Shown here piece after piece: positions 27,483-36,967 of a stretch of 64,000 bases of DNA; position 1 is the stretch's first letter, and the number at the start of each line of letters is the position of its first letter. Location: positions 30,720-94,719 of the forward strand of contig JAAWIS010000002.1 in the NCBI GenBank assembly GCA_022796475.1, given 5' to 3'. The stretch is from Lachnospiraceae bacterium. Its GTDB lineage: Bacteria; Bacillota; Clostridia; Lachnospirales; Lachnospiraceae. The position numbers were made by a program, and so were the translations under genes. The notes under the pieces were generated by a model, which was given only the letters and a program-made list of their open reading frames with translations, was not told where the DNA came from and ran no database searches.

Positions 27483-29384
27483 TTATGGAAGAGAAAACAG
27501 CTCAGTGACTGTCCGGCTATCTAAACTATGGTTATAAACCAGGTACTCATATTCCAACACCAGTTCCTGATAAGGACACTGAGGAGATTCTGCCTCCTGC
27601 CAGCTGTAATAAGTTCCGTCTGGCTGAAATAGGCCGATGGGATGAACGACCGGAAGATGTCCGGACATTTCCAAAAGAAAATTATGATATGGCGTCAATT
27701 CAAGGCCAGCCAGCTTAAGCATATAGGAAGAAAGATAAACGGCTCCCAGTTTCCCCATATCCTTAGAAGGCTGTTTGTAATTGGTCCAGATAACAAAAGG
27801 TGTCTGATACCATATCAACTGTTCCGGCGCCGTTAACTGGCTGCTTGGCCTGCCGGCAACCGCGTCAAAAAATTCATTTTCAATCCCAGGCTGATGGTCG
27901 CCAAACATCACAATCATTGTAGGCTCACTGCAGGCTTCAAAATATTCCACCAAATACTTTAACGCCTCATCAGACCGTTTCATCAGGGATAAATACTGAT
28001 CCGCCTTGGGATATTTCCCCTGATTAGATCCGGTCAGATAAACATCCTGGGAAAAGTCATCATATACAGGGTCATATCCTCCGTGATTCTGCATCGTAAC
28101 ATTAAAAACAAAGAGCCGGTTCTCTGGACTTTCCTTATTTTCCACAGCATCGATAATTTTCTGATAGTCTGACAAATCGCTTACGTAATTTCGGATCAGC
28201 TGGCTGTCGCTATAGGAATCATAGTCCAGAAACTCATCAAATCCCATATTTTGATAACATTGGTCCCGATTCCAGTTTTCTCTGGGAAAGGGGTGCATTG
28301 CAACGGAATAATAGCCCTGATCCTTTAGCGTACTGACCAGAGAACAGACTCCCGGCTTTACGTAAAACTGATATGCTATGGTGCCGGAAGGCAGCATAGC
28401 CATAGAATCCCCTAACAGAAACTCAAATTCTGTATTGCTGGTCATTGAACCAAATACAGGAACACAAAGGCTCCCTTTTACCGTGTTTTCCTCCAGGCTG
28501 TTCAAAAAAGAAAAATACTCCTGATTCGTGGTAAAATCACCTGCCACCTTTAATTCAGACAGGCTTTCATTCATAATACAGATTAAATTAACTGGCGAAA
28601 CTAAGGGTGCTTCAAAGGCAGCTTCTTCCTCTCCCTCTTTCTCTTCTTTGCCTTCTTTCATCCGGCTGTAAATGTCATTAAGCTTTGCTGTGGAATAACC
28701 TTGGGGAGGCCGTTTGATCACATATTTCAAAGAAACCGCTGTGGAAAGAATATATCCGTACTGCTGATACGTATCGCTCATAGCCCACATATTAATTCCA
28801 AGATTTTTAGAGGGTATCATCCCAATAAAAAAGTATATCCCAAAACAAACTGCCAGGCCCATGCTGACAGCTCCTGCTAATATCCGTTTTTTCCATCCTT
28901 TTACACGAACAGGAAAAAACCATAACAGCAGGTTCAGGATTAAGAGCAAAGTTCCGGCATATTTCATTTCTTCCGAAATCTCAAACACATAATTTCCCGC
29001 TACTGTCATGGCTGTAGAAAATGCCAGGACCTCCCAAATCATAATGGGAGTTCCTCTAAATGAAATCACAAAGGTTTCTGCCAGCGAAACCACAAACAGC
29101 AGCCCGGAAGCCAGAGGACATGCAATTCGGGTGGTTTGGAAGATAGAAAATATTACCAGATATAAAACAGCCATCCATAAAATATTCAAAACAGCCATGT
29201 CAGCGGATATCAAAGGCAGGTTTCCTGTAACTGATTCAAATGCAACAAAAGAGCACACCGGCATCAGCAAAAATGCCAGGATATTTATGATTTTTCCCAG
29301 ATACGTTCCATACTTTTTCACATTTTCCCTGGCTTCTGCTCTTCTCACCTTTTCTCTCCTTAATAAGATTCTTACCCTCAGCAC
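27483..29384 (-). CDS. LTA synthase-family (phosphoglycerol transferase-like) sulfatase-fold membrane protein
   Basis: N-terminal TM segments, then NLICIMNESLSELKV, NQEYFSFL, TNTEFEFLLGDSMA-type motifs, MFGDHQPG; actual start may be GTG at about 29348 after AAGGAG. Confidence 0.9.
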   Translation of the reverse strand: MLRVRILLRREKVRRAEARENVKKYGTYLGKIINILAFLLMPVCSFVAFESVTGNLPLISADMAVLNILWMAVLYLVIFSIFQTTRIACPLASGLLFVVSLAETFVISFRGTPIMIWEVLAFSTAMTVAGNYVFEISEEMKYAGTLLLILNLLLWFFPVRVKGWKKRILAGAVSMGLAVCFGIYFFIGMIPSKNLGINMWAMSDTYQQYGYILSTAVSLKYVIKRPPQGYSTAKLNDIYSRMKEGKEEKEGEEEAAFEAPLVSPVNLICIMNESLSELKVAGDFTTNQEYFSFLNSLEENTVKGSLCVPVFGSMTSNTEFEFLLGDSMAMLPSGTIAYQFYVKPGVCSLVSTLKDQGYYSVAMHPFPRENWNRDQCYQNMGFDEFLDYDSYSDSQLIRNYVSDLSDYQKIIDAVENKESPENRLFVFNVTMQNHGGYDPVYDDFSQDVYLTGSNQGKYPKADQYLSLMKRSDEALKYLVEYFEACSEPTMIVMFGDHQPGIENEFFDAVAGRPSSQLTAPEQLIWYQTPFVIWTNYKQPSKDMGKLGAVYLSSYMLKLAGLELTPYHNFLLEMSGHLPVVHPIGLFQPDGTYYSWQEAESPQCPYQELVLEYEYLVYNHSLDSRTVTELFSLP

Positions 29385-29521
29385 ATTAGTGAGCTGAGGG
29401 TATGTTTTCTTAAAAATAGTATTAACATCTTATCATAAATTCATCCTCACTTCTATGACTTTTGAGAAAAAAACCGACGAAATTTGTGATTTTTTTGTGA
29501 ATTTTGGCACTATTTTGCCTG

Positions 29522-30229
29522 TCAGATCATGATATCCTGCCGGGCTTGATAAATCAGCGCATTGACAATGGCAGCCGCAACATTGCTTCCCCCTTTTCTT
29601 CCTTTGGATACGATATAGGGAACTTGATTTTGACTGAGAATCTGTTCTTTTGACCAAACTACATTTACAAAACCAACTGGAACGCCAATAATCAAATCAG
29701 GGAGAAAGCTTCCCTCCTGAATAAACTGACAAAGAACAGCAAGAGCAGTGGGCGCATTTCCTACCGCCACAATAACAGGCATCCGTTTAGGAACTTTATT
29801 TTCAGAAACAGCCTCTTTCGTTTCTCCGAATAATCTGGCTGCCTTTTCCATACTGGCTGCCGCTCTGGTGCAGCCCTTTTCCTTTGCAGATACCGCCACA
29901 TCTTCATCTGCCATAAAGCAGAAAGCCTGCCCTCCTCCAATTTCTTTTAACTGCCTGCTATTGATTCCAGATTTCGCCATATTCGTATCAGTTATAATCA
30001 TGGCCCCCTGCCGGATGGCTTCCATCCCCACAGCAGCAGCTCCTGGTGAAAATACAAGACTAGAGGCGTAATCAAAATCTGCCGTGGTATGGATCGCACG
30101 CTTGACTACGAAAGCTTCCTCCGGTTTCAGGCTTATCCCCATTTCTTTTAATTCTTCATCAATTATTTCAAAGCTTTTCTCTTCAATCTGATGAGGAAGC
30201 AGCTGCTGAAATTCCATTTTATTTTCCAT
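29522..30229 (-). CDS. cbiC: precorrin-8X methylmutase
   Basis: [50 protein letters not shown]. Confidence 0.95.
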   Translation of the reverse strand: MENKMEFQQLLPHQIEEKSFEIIDEELKEMGISLKPEEAFVVKRAIHTTADFDYASSLVFSPGAAAVGMEAIRQGAMIITDTNMAKSGINSRQLKEIGGGQAFCFMADEDVAVSAKEKGCTRAAASMEKAARLFGETKEAVSENKVPKRMPVIVAVGNAPTALAVLCQFIQEGSFLPDLIIGVPVGFVNVVWSKEQILSQNQVPYIVSKGRKGGSNVAAAIVNALIYQARQDIMI

Positions 30230-31823
30230 CTTCTCCCTCCTCTAAAATCTGATATATCATTTCCATATTCAGACTTTCCCGCAGTCCGCTGGCCAGACGG
30301 TCGTACTGGCTTTCTTTATAATCTCTATAGTCCTTCTGTCCTTCTGTAGGGTGAGGCAGCCCCTTTTCCTTGCGGAGAGCATTTAATATCCCATCTGCAA
30401 TCCCGGGATTATCGAAAATGCCGTGAACATAGCTGCCATACACATTCCCCCTGCTTAACCCTGCTTCCTCCATCTTCTTTGACTGGCTGTTTCCATCCAT
30501 CACATAAGAAAGCGGACGGCAGATCGTAAGCTTTCCTCCAAAAAACCGGGCCGTATCAGCAAGGCCCCCTTCCCGGTTTATTTCTGTTTTCCCCATGTGG
30601 ATTTCATACCCGGAAAAGACTTTTCCTGAAATATCTTCAAACAGACCTTCCACCAGGCAAAAAGCTCCTTCTGTCTGAGTTTTCCTCTTTTCTGCATCAA
30701 ACACGGTCCGGGTTGGCAAAAGCCCCATCCCGGAAACTTTTGTGCCTGGTTTTCCTTCTACTCCTAAAGGATCTTCCAGAGATTCTCCCAAAATCTGGTA
30801 ACCTCCGCAGATTCCCCACACAGGAATCTGTTTTTCTGCCAGCTTTAATATGGCGGCTTCCAAACCATTCTGACGCATCCATAACAGATCACTTATGGTA
30901 TTTTTCGTTCCTGGCAGGATTATAAAATCTGGCTTTCCTAAACGGGATACCCGGTCCACATACCGTACCGTTACATCCGGAAGGGAAGAAAACACAGAAA
31001 CATCCGTAAAATTTGAAATTCTTGGGAATCGAATCACAGCAATTTCCAGTCCTTGTCCTCCGTGTTCCTGGCTTTTTGCTGCTTTTTCCCAGTTTTCTGC
31101 CAATGAATCTCCCAAACTGTCTTCGTCATCAATTGCCACATCCATAAAAGGTACGGTTCCCACTACTGGAAGGCCGCAAAGAGTTTCCATCTGCCGAATA
31201 CCAGGTTCTAAAATGGAGCGATCCCCCCGGAATTTATTCACAATTAACCCTTTTATCCGATTTCGCTCCTCAGGCTCTAAAAGAGCTACCGTTCCGTAAA
31301 GCTGAGCAAACACGCCGCCTCTGTCAATATCTCCCACCAAAAGCACCGGAGCCTTAGCAATACGGGCCATGCCCATATTTACGATATCATCCTTCTTTAA
31401 ATTAATTTCTGCCGGACTGCCTGCCCCTTCTATCAGAATCACATCATACTCCTGGTTCAGTTTTTCATACGCTTTCTTAATTTCCGGAATCAGCTTCCGT
31501 TTATAGGCAAAATAGTCCTTTGCTTTCATGTTTCCCACTACGTTCCCGTTTACAATTACCTGGGACCCTGCATCTGTGGTAGGTTTTAACAAAATGGGAT
31601 TCATTGCCACATCTGGCTGGATCCCTGCCGCTTCCGCCTGGACCGCCTGGGCTCTTCCCATCTCCATCCCATCCTTTGTAATGTAAGAGTTCAGCGCCAT
31701 ATTCTGGGATTTAAAGGGCGCTACCCGATATCCGTCCTGTTTTAAAATCCGGCACAATCCTGCTGTGATAAGGCTTTTGCCAACATTAGACATGGTGCCC
31801 TGTATCATTAATGCTTTTGCCAT
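30219..31823 (-). CDS. cobQ: cobyric acid synthase
   Basis: [59 protein letters not shown] at 31823 is the canonical start, track ORF extends to 31865. Confidence 0.96.
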   Translation of the reverse strand: MAKALMIQGTMSNVGKSLITAGLCRILKQDGYRVAPFKSQNMALNSYITKDGMEMGRAQAVQAEAAGIQPDVAMNPILLKPTTDAGSQVIVNGNVVGNMKAKDYFAYKRKLIPEIKKAYEKLNQEYDVILIEGAGSPAEINLKKDDIVNMGMARIAKAPVLLVGDIDRGGVFAQLYGTVALLEPEERNRIKGLIVNKFRGDRSILEPGIRQMETLCGLPVVGTVPFMDVAIDDEDSLGDSLAENWEKAAKSQEHGGQGLEIAVIRFPRISNFTDVSVFSSLPDVTVRYVDRVSRLGKPDFIILPGTKNTISDLLWMRQNGLEAAILKLAEKQIPVWGICGGYQILGESLEDPLGVEGKPGTKVSGMGLLPTRTVFDAEKRKTQTEGAFCLVEGLFEDISGKVFSGYEIHMGKTEINREGGLADTARFFGGKLTICRPLSYVMDGNSQSKKMEEAGLSRGNVYGSYVHGIFDNPGIADGILNALRKEKGLPHPTEGQKDYRDYKESQYDRLASGLRESLNMEMIYQILEEGEDGK

Positions 31824-31850
31824 CGCTATCTCTCTTTTCCTGACTGATTC

Positions 31851-31892
31851 TTCATTCTGTGTCATTAAGCTGAAAATAAATGTGTCAGAACA
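31851..31892. repeat. 42-bp dispersed repeat (family C end), near-identical to 63857-63898
   Basis: TTCATTCTGTGTCATTaaGCTGAAAaTAAATGTGTCAGAACA versus TTCATTCTGTGTCATTtgGCTGAAAgTAAATGTGTCAGAACA, 39/42. Confidence 0.85.
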
Positions 31893-31902
31893 TTAGTTAC
31901 AG

Positions 31903-31943
31903 AAAACCCCGCTGTATCTCATACTGAAATACAACGGGGTTTT
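31903..31943. terminator. terminator downstream of rplT
   Basis: AAAACCCCGCTGTAT ... ATACAACGGGGTTTT. Confidence 0.85.
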
Positions 31944-32002
31944 TCCAGCCTGATAAATCCCAGCAGTTTAAAACCGCATAAGAACCAAGCAAATAATCAA
32001 AT

Positions 32003-32359
32003 TTATGCAAGTTTTCCCTTTGCCAGCTCAGCCAGCTTTGCAAAACCTTCTGCATCGTTAATCGCCATATCAGACAGCATCTTACGATTCATCTCTACGC
32101 CGGCTAACTTTAAGCCATGCATTAACTTGCTGTAAGATAAGCCGTTAATCCGTGCAGCAGCATTAATTCTTGCAATCCATAACCGGCGGAACTGTCTTTT
32201 CCTCTCCTTACGGCCTGCATAGGAGCTGGTCAAAGCTCTCATTACAGACTGCTTTGCAATACGGTACTGTTTGGAACGGGCGCCTCTGTAGCCCTTAGCC
32301 ATCTTTAATACTCTGTTATGTTTCTTTCTTGCGTTTAATCCGCCTTTCACTCTTGCCAT
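32003..32359 (-). CDS. rplT: 50S ribosomal protein L20
   Basis: [37 protein letters not shown]. Confidence 0.99.
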   Translation of the reverse strand: MARVKGGLNARKKHNRVLKMAKGYRGARSKQYRIAKQSVMRALTSSYAGRKERKRQFRRLWIARINAAARINGLSYSKLMHGLKLAGVEMNRKMLSDMAINDAEGFAKLAELAKGKLA

Positions 32360-32393
32360 GGGTAATTCCTCCTTCTCTTAACTTGTTCAAAAT

Positions 32394-32591
32394 CTACAGA
32401 TATGGTAAAATCTTCTTCATTACCTTGCTGTTTGTTGCATCAGTAACGATATCTTTTCTAAGATTTCTCTTTCTCTTGGCAGATTTCTTAGTTAAGATGT
32501 GGGACTTGTATGCTTTGTTTCTTACTAACTTTCCAGTTCCAGTCATTTTGAAACGTTTTGCTGCGGCTTTTTTTGTTTTTAATTTCGGCAT
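32394..32591 (-). CDS. rpmI: 50S ribosomal protein L35
   Basis: [33 protein letters not shown]. Confidence 0.99.
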   Translation of the reverse strand: MPKLKTKKAAAKRFKMTGTGKLVRNKAYKSHILTKKSAKRKRNLRKDIVTDATNSKVMKKILPYL

Positions 32592-32621
32592 AGTAGTTTC
32601 CTCCTTAAAATCTTCTATTCT

Positions 32622-33128
32622 TTAACGTTTTGGGGTTAAAAACATAACCATAGTTCTTCCTTCCACCTTAGAAGGCTTGTCGATAACAGCAATATCGGCC
32701 AATTTCTCAGCGAAGTCATCCAGAATATATTTTGACTGATTCATATGGGCCATCTCACGACCGCGGAAACGCAATGTAATTTTTACCTTATTTCCTTTTT
32801 CCAGAAATTTTCTGGCAGCCGAGGTTTTGGTATTTAAGTCATTGGTATCAATATTCGGGGATAAACGAACTTCCTTTATTTCGATTACCTTTTGCTTTTT
32901 CTTGGCCTCCTTCTCTTTTCTGAGAAGCTCATAACGGTATTTGCCATAGTCGATAATCTTACATACCGGCGGCTTTGCTGTCGGAGCAATTTTTACCAAG
33001 TCAAGCTCTGCTTCCTGGGCCATCTTATAGGCATCCCTGGCAGACATAATTCCTACTTTTTCTCCGTGTTCGCCAATCAGAAGAACTTCCTTATCTCTGA
33101 TTTGTTCGTTAATCATTAACTCGCTAAT
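32622..33128 (-). CDS. infC: translation initiation factor IF-3, probable AUU start
   Basis: INEQIRDKEVLLIGEHGEKVG..KPPVCKIIDYGKYRYE; in-frame ATT at 33126-33128 sits 8 nt after AGGAGGT, encoding (M/I)SELMINEQIR. Confidence 0.93.
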   Translation of the reverse strand: MSELMINEQIRDKEVLLIGEHGEKVGIMSARDAYKMAQEAELDLVKIAPTAKPPVCKIIDYGKYRYELLRKEKEAKKKQKVIEIKEVRLSPNIDTNDLNTKTSAARKFLEKGNKVKITLRFRGREMAHMNQSKYILDDFAEKLADIAVIDKPSKVEGRTMVMFLTPKR

Positions 33129-33151
33129 AGTCGTACACCTCCTGGTTTTTA

Positions 33152-33355
33152 ATAGAAAAAAGAAAAGTGGACAGACAAGCCATCCACTTCATTTAAGCAA
33201 TCCTATCTGATTTTCGTCATGCAGACAGCCTGCCTGCAGACAAAGTAAATCATCTTTCCTTAAATATGAACCCGGGTCGCCGCAAAAGAGGGTTGCTTAT
33301 CTGCATAAGCGCCAAGGTGAGGTGGATACCTGCTTTCCTGTAGTTGTTTCCACAA
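33152..33355 (-). promoter_or_regulatory. infC-rpmI-rplT leader, probable L20-type autoregulatory leader with terminator
   Basis: long structured leader ending in AAGTGGATGGCTTGTCTGTCCACTTTTCTTTTTTC terminator (33152-33189) just before infC RBS. Confidence 0.6.
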
Positions 33356-33469
33356 CCTTAAATACTTTATCACAGCTGCCATAGATTGTCAACTGTTATT
33401 TTCCAAATTCTGCTCCCTTGAAATTCTGTAGAAATTCTGTCCGCTAATTCTATTTCAGCCTCCCGCCTT

Positions 33470-34255
33470 TTACCCTAATGCTACATCTAAAATCATCATT
33501 ATTAAAAAGCCCGCCGCAAACCCTATCGTTCCGATATGAGAATGAGGTTCTCTGGAAGCTTCCGGAATCAGTTCTTCCACTACCACATAAACCATGGCCC
33601 CTGCTGCAAATGCAAGAAGATACGGAAGAATGGGAGTAATATAGGCAGAAAGCAGCAGAGTCAAAAACGCTCCAACAGGCTCTACAATTCCGGAAGCTGC
33701 GCCTCCAAGAAAGGCTCTGCTTTTTCGGCTGCCCTGCCCTTTTAAAGGCATGGATACAATCGCCCCTTCCGGAAAATTCTGAACTGCAATTCCTGCTGCC
33801 AGGGCAAATGCATCTGCCATTGTGATTCCCGCACTGCCGGATAATACTCCGGCAAAAATCACCCCTACAGCCATCCCTTCCGGAATGTTGTGAATGGTTA
33901 CTGCCAAAATCAGCATGGCGGTTTTCGATAAAGACGTTCTTTTACCGCAGTGATCCTCCTGCTTTAAATAGATTTCCGGTACAATCCAGTCTAATATAAG
34001 CATAGCCATTATCCCTGCAAAAAAACCGGAAGCTGCCGGAAAAAAGGCGAATTTCCCCATCCATTGTGCCATATTGATTGATGGGATCAAAAGGGACCAG
34101 ACGGAAGCTGCCATCATTACGCCGGAAGCAAACCCCAACAGTGTCTTCTGCACATTCTGCCTCATCTGGCCAGCCATAAAAAAGACACAGGCTGCCCCGG
34201 CTGTTGTACCGATAAATGGAATCATAATTCCTAATACCACATTCATATTCAGCAT
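33470..34255 (-). CDS. ZIP-family metal transporter
   Basis: multi-TM; VTIHNIPEGMAVGVIFAG and AAGIAVQNFPEGAIVSMPL metal-binding motifs. Confidence 0.95.
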   Translation of the reverse strand: MLNMNVVLGIMIPFIGTTAGAACVFFMAGQMRQNVQKTLLGFASGVMMAASVWSLLIPSINMAQWMGKFAFFPAASGFFAGIMAMLILDWIVPEIYLKQEDHCGKRTSLSKTAMLILAVTIHNIPEGMAVGVIFAGVLSGSAGITMADAFALAAGIAVQNFPEGAIVSMPLKGQGSRKSRAFLGGAASGIVEPVGAFLTLLLSAYITPILPYLLAFAAGAMVYVVVEELIPEASREPHSHIGTIGFAAGFLIMMILDVALG

Positions 34256-34320
34256 CTCTCCAACATACTCAATACTTTAAATTATGAGAGTATTTGGAAA
34301 ATGTTCGCCGGAATCAAAGG

Positions 34321-35994
34321 CTATTCTTCTTTCCAGGCATAAGACCAAACCCGGTTAACACCTATGGTAAAAAACTGTGCCCCTTTTACCTTACTTTTTA
34401 GCAGAATTCCGTTTGCTTTCTCACAAACCGGAAACACTGCCGCCTGCTCCATCAGTCTTGCCTCTGCCTGATGAAGAACCTGCCACCGCTTTTCTGGCTC
34501 CAGAGCCAGAGGCTCTGTTTTGGCCGACTGAATCATCTGATCGTATTCTTTATCTGACCACCCTCCATAATTAAAATAGGAATCTGTGATCCACATATCT
34601 AAAAATGCAAGGGGATCGCTGTAATCCGCCCCCCACCTGGACAGTCCCAGTTCATAGTCGCCTTTTGCCATCCGCTCCAGCCGGATCTTTTTTGGAACCG
34701 ATTCCAGCCTTATGGTAACACCAGGAAGAGTATTTTTAATCTCCTCCTGTAAAAACTGACCCAGATTTCTGGCTCCCTCCGTATCTTCAATCAGCAGTGT
34801 AAACGAAAACTCCTGCTTTCCAAGTTCTTTTTTAGCCTGCTGGAAATATTCTCTGGCCAGCGCCTGATCCTGCCTCCAATATTCTTTGGCTCCATCCCGG
34901 AAATCTTCCCTATTTGGCCCATACATGGATCCAGAAGGAACTGCACCGTAAGCAGCTTTCGATCCATCTTTTAAAACCAGGGAAACTGCCGTTTCCTTAT
35001 CGTAAGAAAGAGCTATGGCTTTTCTCATGTTTTCATTTTCAAGTCCGGGAACATTAAGATTAGGGGAAAGATACCACAAGGAACCCAGCAGCACAGAGTG
35101 AAATTCTTCCGATTCCCCATATTGCTCTGCCTGTTCTCCTGACAAAAGAGCCATATCTAAAATCCCCTGTTCATAAAGCATAATAGCCTGCTGAGAATCC
35201 TTCACAACCTGATAATACAGGCCGGAAAGCTTCACTTGTTCCTGATTCCAGTAGTCCTGATTTTTTGTGAACCCAATCTCCTGACAGGCCGGCTGGTACT
35301 GCTCCAGGCAAAAAGGGCCGTTTGCTAAAACCGTTTCCGGAGAAGTCCCATACTGCCCGCCGCAGCTTTCATAAAAGTCCTGATTCATGGGATAAAAAGC
35401 AGGCAGTGCAAGCATAGAAAGAAAAAAGGGGACTGGACAGCGAAGGCGTACTTCTAATGTCCGATCATCCAGCGCGCTGATTCCAAGGCTTTCCGGCTCC
35501 ATATCCCCGGAAAGGATTTCCTCAGCGCCCCAAATCCCGGCAATTTGAAAAAGGGCGGCATTTTCATTTCCGTTTTCCGGATCAATCCCTCTTTGCCATC
35601 CATATACAAAATCCGCTGACGTTACCGGCCTGCCGTCAGACCACCTTGCTTCCCGCAAAAAAAAGCGGTACGTTTTCCCGTCTTCTGAAATTTCCGCCTT
35701 CTCTGCCATCCCGAAGACAGGAAAACCATCCTTACCTATGGTATAAAGGCCTTCTGTCATACAGGCAATTATTTCAAAAGAAGCACTGTCTACTGCTGCC
35801 TGTGGATCTAACGTTGAAATTTCAGCATCAAGCTGCAAATTTAACACCTGATCCGGATTTTCTTTTTCCTGTTCCATTGAAGTTCCACTGCTTCCCATTC
35901 TGCATCCATTCAGAGAAAGGACCACAGCGCAAAATAGGGCAACTGCCGTTTTTCCCCACGGTTTCCAATTTTTATTTCTCATTTTTTCAGTCAT
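34321..35994 (-). CDS. peptide ABC transporter substrate-binding lipoprotein (OppA-like)
   Basis: lipobox LSLNGC; LDAEISTLDPQAAVDSASFEI, WSDGRPVTSADFVYGWQR. Confidence 0.93.
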   Translation of the reverse strand: MTEKMRNKNWKPWGKTAVALFCAVVLSLNGCRMGSSGTSMEQEKENPDQVLNLQLDAEISTLDPQAAVDSASFEIIACMTEGLYTIGKDGFPVFGMAEKAEISEDGKTYRFFLREARWSDGRPVTSADFVYGWQRGIDPENGNENAALFQIAGIWGAEEILSGDMEPESLGISALDDRTLEVRLRCPVPFFLSMLALPAFYPMNQDFYESCGGQYGTSPETVLANGPFCLEQYQPACQEIGFTKNQDYWNQEQVKLSGLYYQVVKDSQQAIMLYEQGILDMALLSGEQAEQYGESEEFHSVLLGSLWYLSPNLNVPGLENENMRKAIALSYDKETAVSLVLKDGSKAAYGAVPSGSMYGPNREDFRDGAKEYWRQDQALAREYFQQAKKELGKQEFSFTLLIEDTEGARNLGQFLQEEIKNTLPGVTIRLESVPKKIRLERMAKGDYELGLSRWGADYSDPLAFLDMWITDSYFNYGGWSDKEYDQMIQSAKTEPLALEPEKRWQVLHQAEARLMEQAAVFPVCEKANGILLKSKVKGAQFFTIGVNRVWSYAWKEE

Positions 35995-36965
35995 ATCGTT
36001 CCGTTATCATTCTGCTTTTCGAATCCTTTTGTCAGCCAAACAATCGAATCCAGCAGCCGCTCCTTCATGTCGATCAGTCCTATTTTCCAATCCAGCTCCC
36101 CCCTATCCATAGCTTGCTTCGTAAAATCTTCCATCTTTTTTACCATCTGCCGGATCTCTTCTATTTTAGGATTGGAATTCAGCATCGCTTCCCCTTCCTT
36201 TAAGCAAGCGGCTGCCTCTTCCTTCCATATATCTCTTTCCTGATTTTTCCAGCACTCCCGGCTGCATTCTGCTGTCATAATCCTGACATTAGCCTTTAGG
36301 CTGTATTCGTTTCTCTCCGGAAAATGCATTTGAAAGTAATGTTCCAGCAAAGGAGAATCACATGCATAGCAGAAAATTATGCCCCCTTTCTTTGCCAATT
36401 GCTCTGCTTCCCTTATGACAGCTTCCGGATTATGGAAAAGTACCGTTCCGTTTATCACAACGATATCAAAATGATTCTCTGCCAACTGGGTATCATCGTA
36501 GTCGGACGCCATCATGGAAAGCTTGGGAACTTCGGCCGCCAATGTGATTTTGTCAAGCCATTGATTGCCGCTGCTGTTACCGATTACATCCGATACGCAG
36601 CAAAGGGAGGAATCCGGATGAAAGTGGCCTAATACCGAAGCCAGATAATAGCTCATAATCCCATTGGTACAGCCAAGCTCTGCCACTTTAACCGGAAGGG
36701 AAGTGGGAATTAATAGGGATATCAGCAGGATAATAAGCAGCAGGTATTCCTGTTCATTTCCTGATTCATCTATACTGCCGGCTATTTCCTGGTGGTTCTC
36801 CATCAACCGGATGATAAAATCCTGCATAACTGGTTTATCGTTTGTTAATGCATGCATAGAAACCCTGCTTTTATTGTCCAGAAAACGTTTAAAATTTAAA
36901 AGCACTTGCGTATGTCCATTTTCTGTATAGGAAATTACATTATCTTTAAAATTCAGCTCTCCCAT
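35991..36965 (-). CDS. class I SAM-dependent methyltransferase-like protein
   Basis: VKVAELGCTNGIMSYYLASVLG motif I, HFDIVVINGTVLFHNPEAVIREAEQLAKKGGII. Confidence 0.7.
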   Translation of the reverse strand: MGELNFKDNVISYTENGHTQVLLNFKRFLDNKSRVSMHALTNDKPVMQDFIIRLMENHQEIAGSIDESGNEQEYLLLIILLISLLIPTSLPVKVAELGCTNGIMSYYLASVLGHFHPDSSLCCVSDVIGNSSGNQWLDKITLAAEVPKLSMMASDYDDTQLAENHFDIVVINGTVLFHNPEAVIREAEQLAKKGGIIFCYACDSPLLEHYFQMHFPERNEYSLKANVRIMTAECSRECWKNQERDIWKEEAAACLKEGEAMLNSNPKIEEIRQMVKKMEDFTKQAMDRGELDWKIGLIDMKERLLDSIVWLTKGFEKQNDNGTI

Positions 36966-36967
36966 TT

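Noticed and set aside
31866-32000. possible cobalamin riboswitch upstream of cobQ
   Set aside because: No B12-box (GCCACTG-like) found; the space is occupied by the family-C repeat and the rplT terminator.
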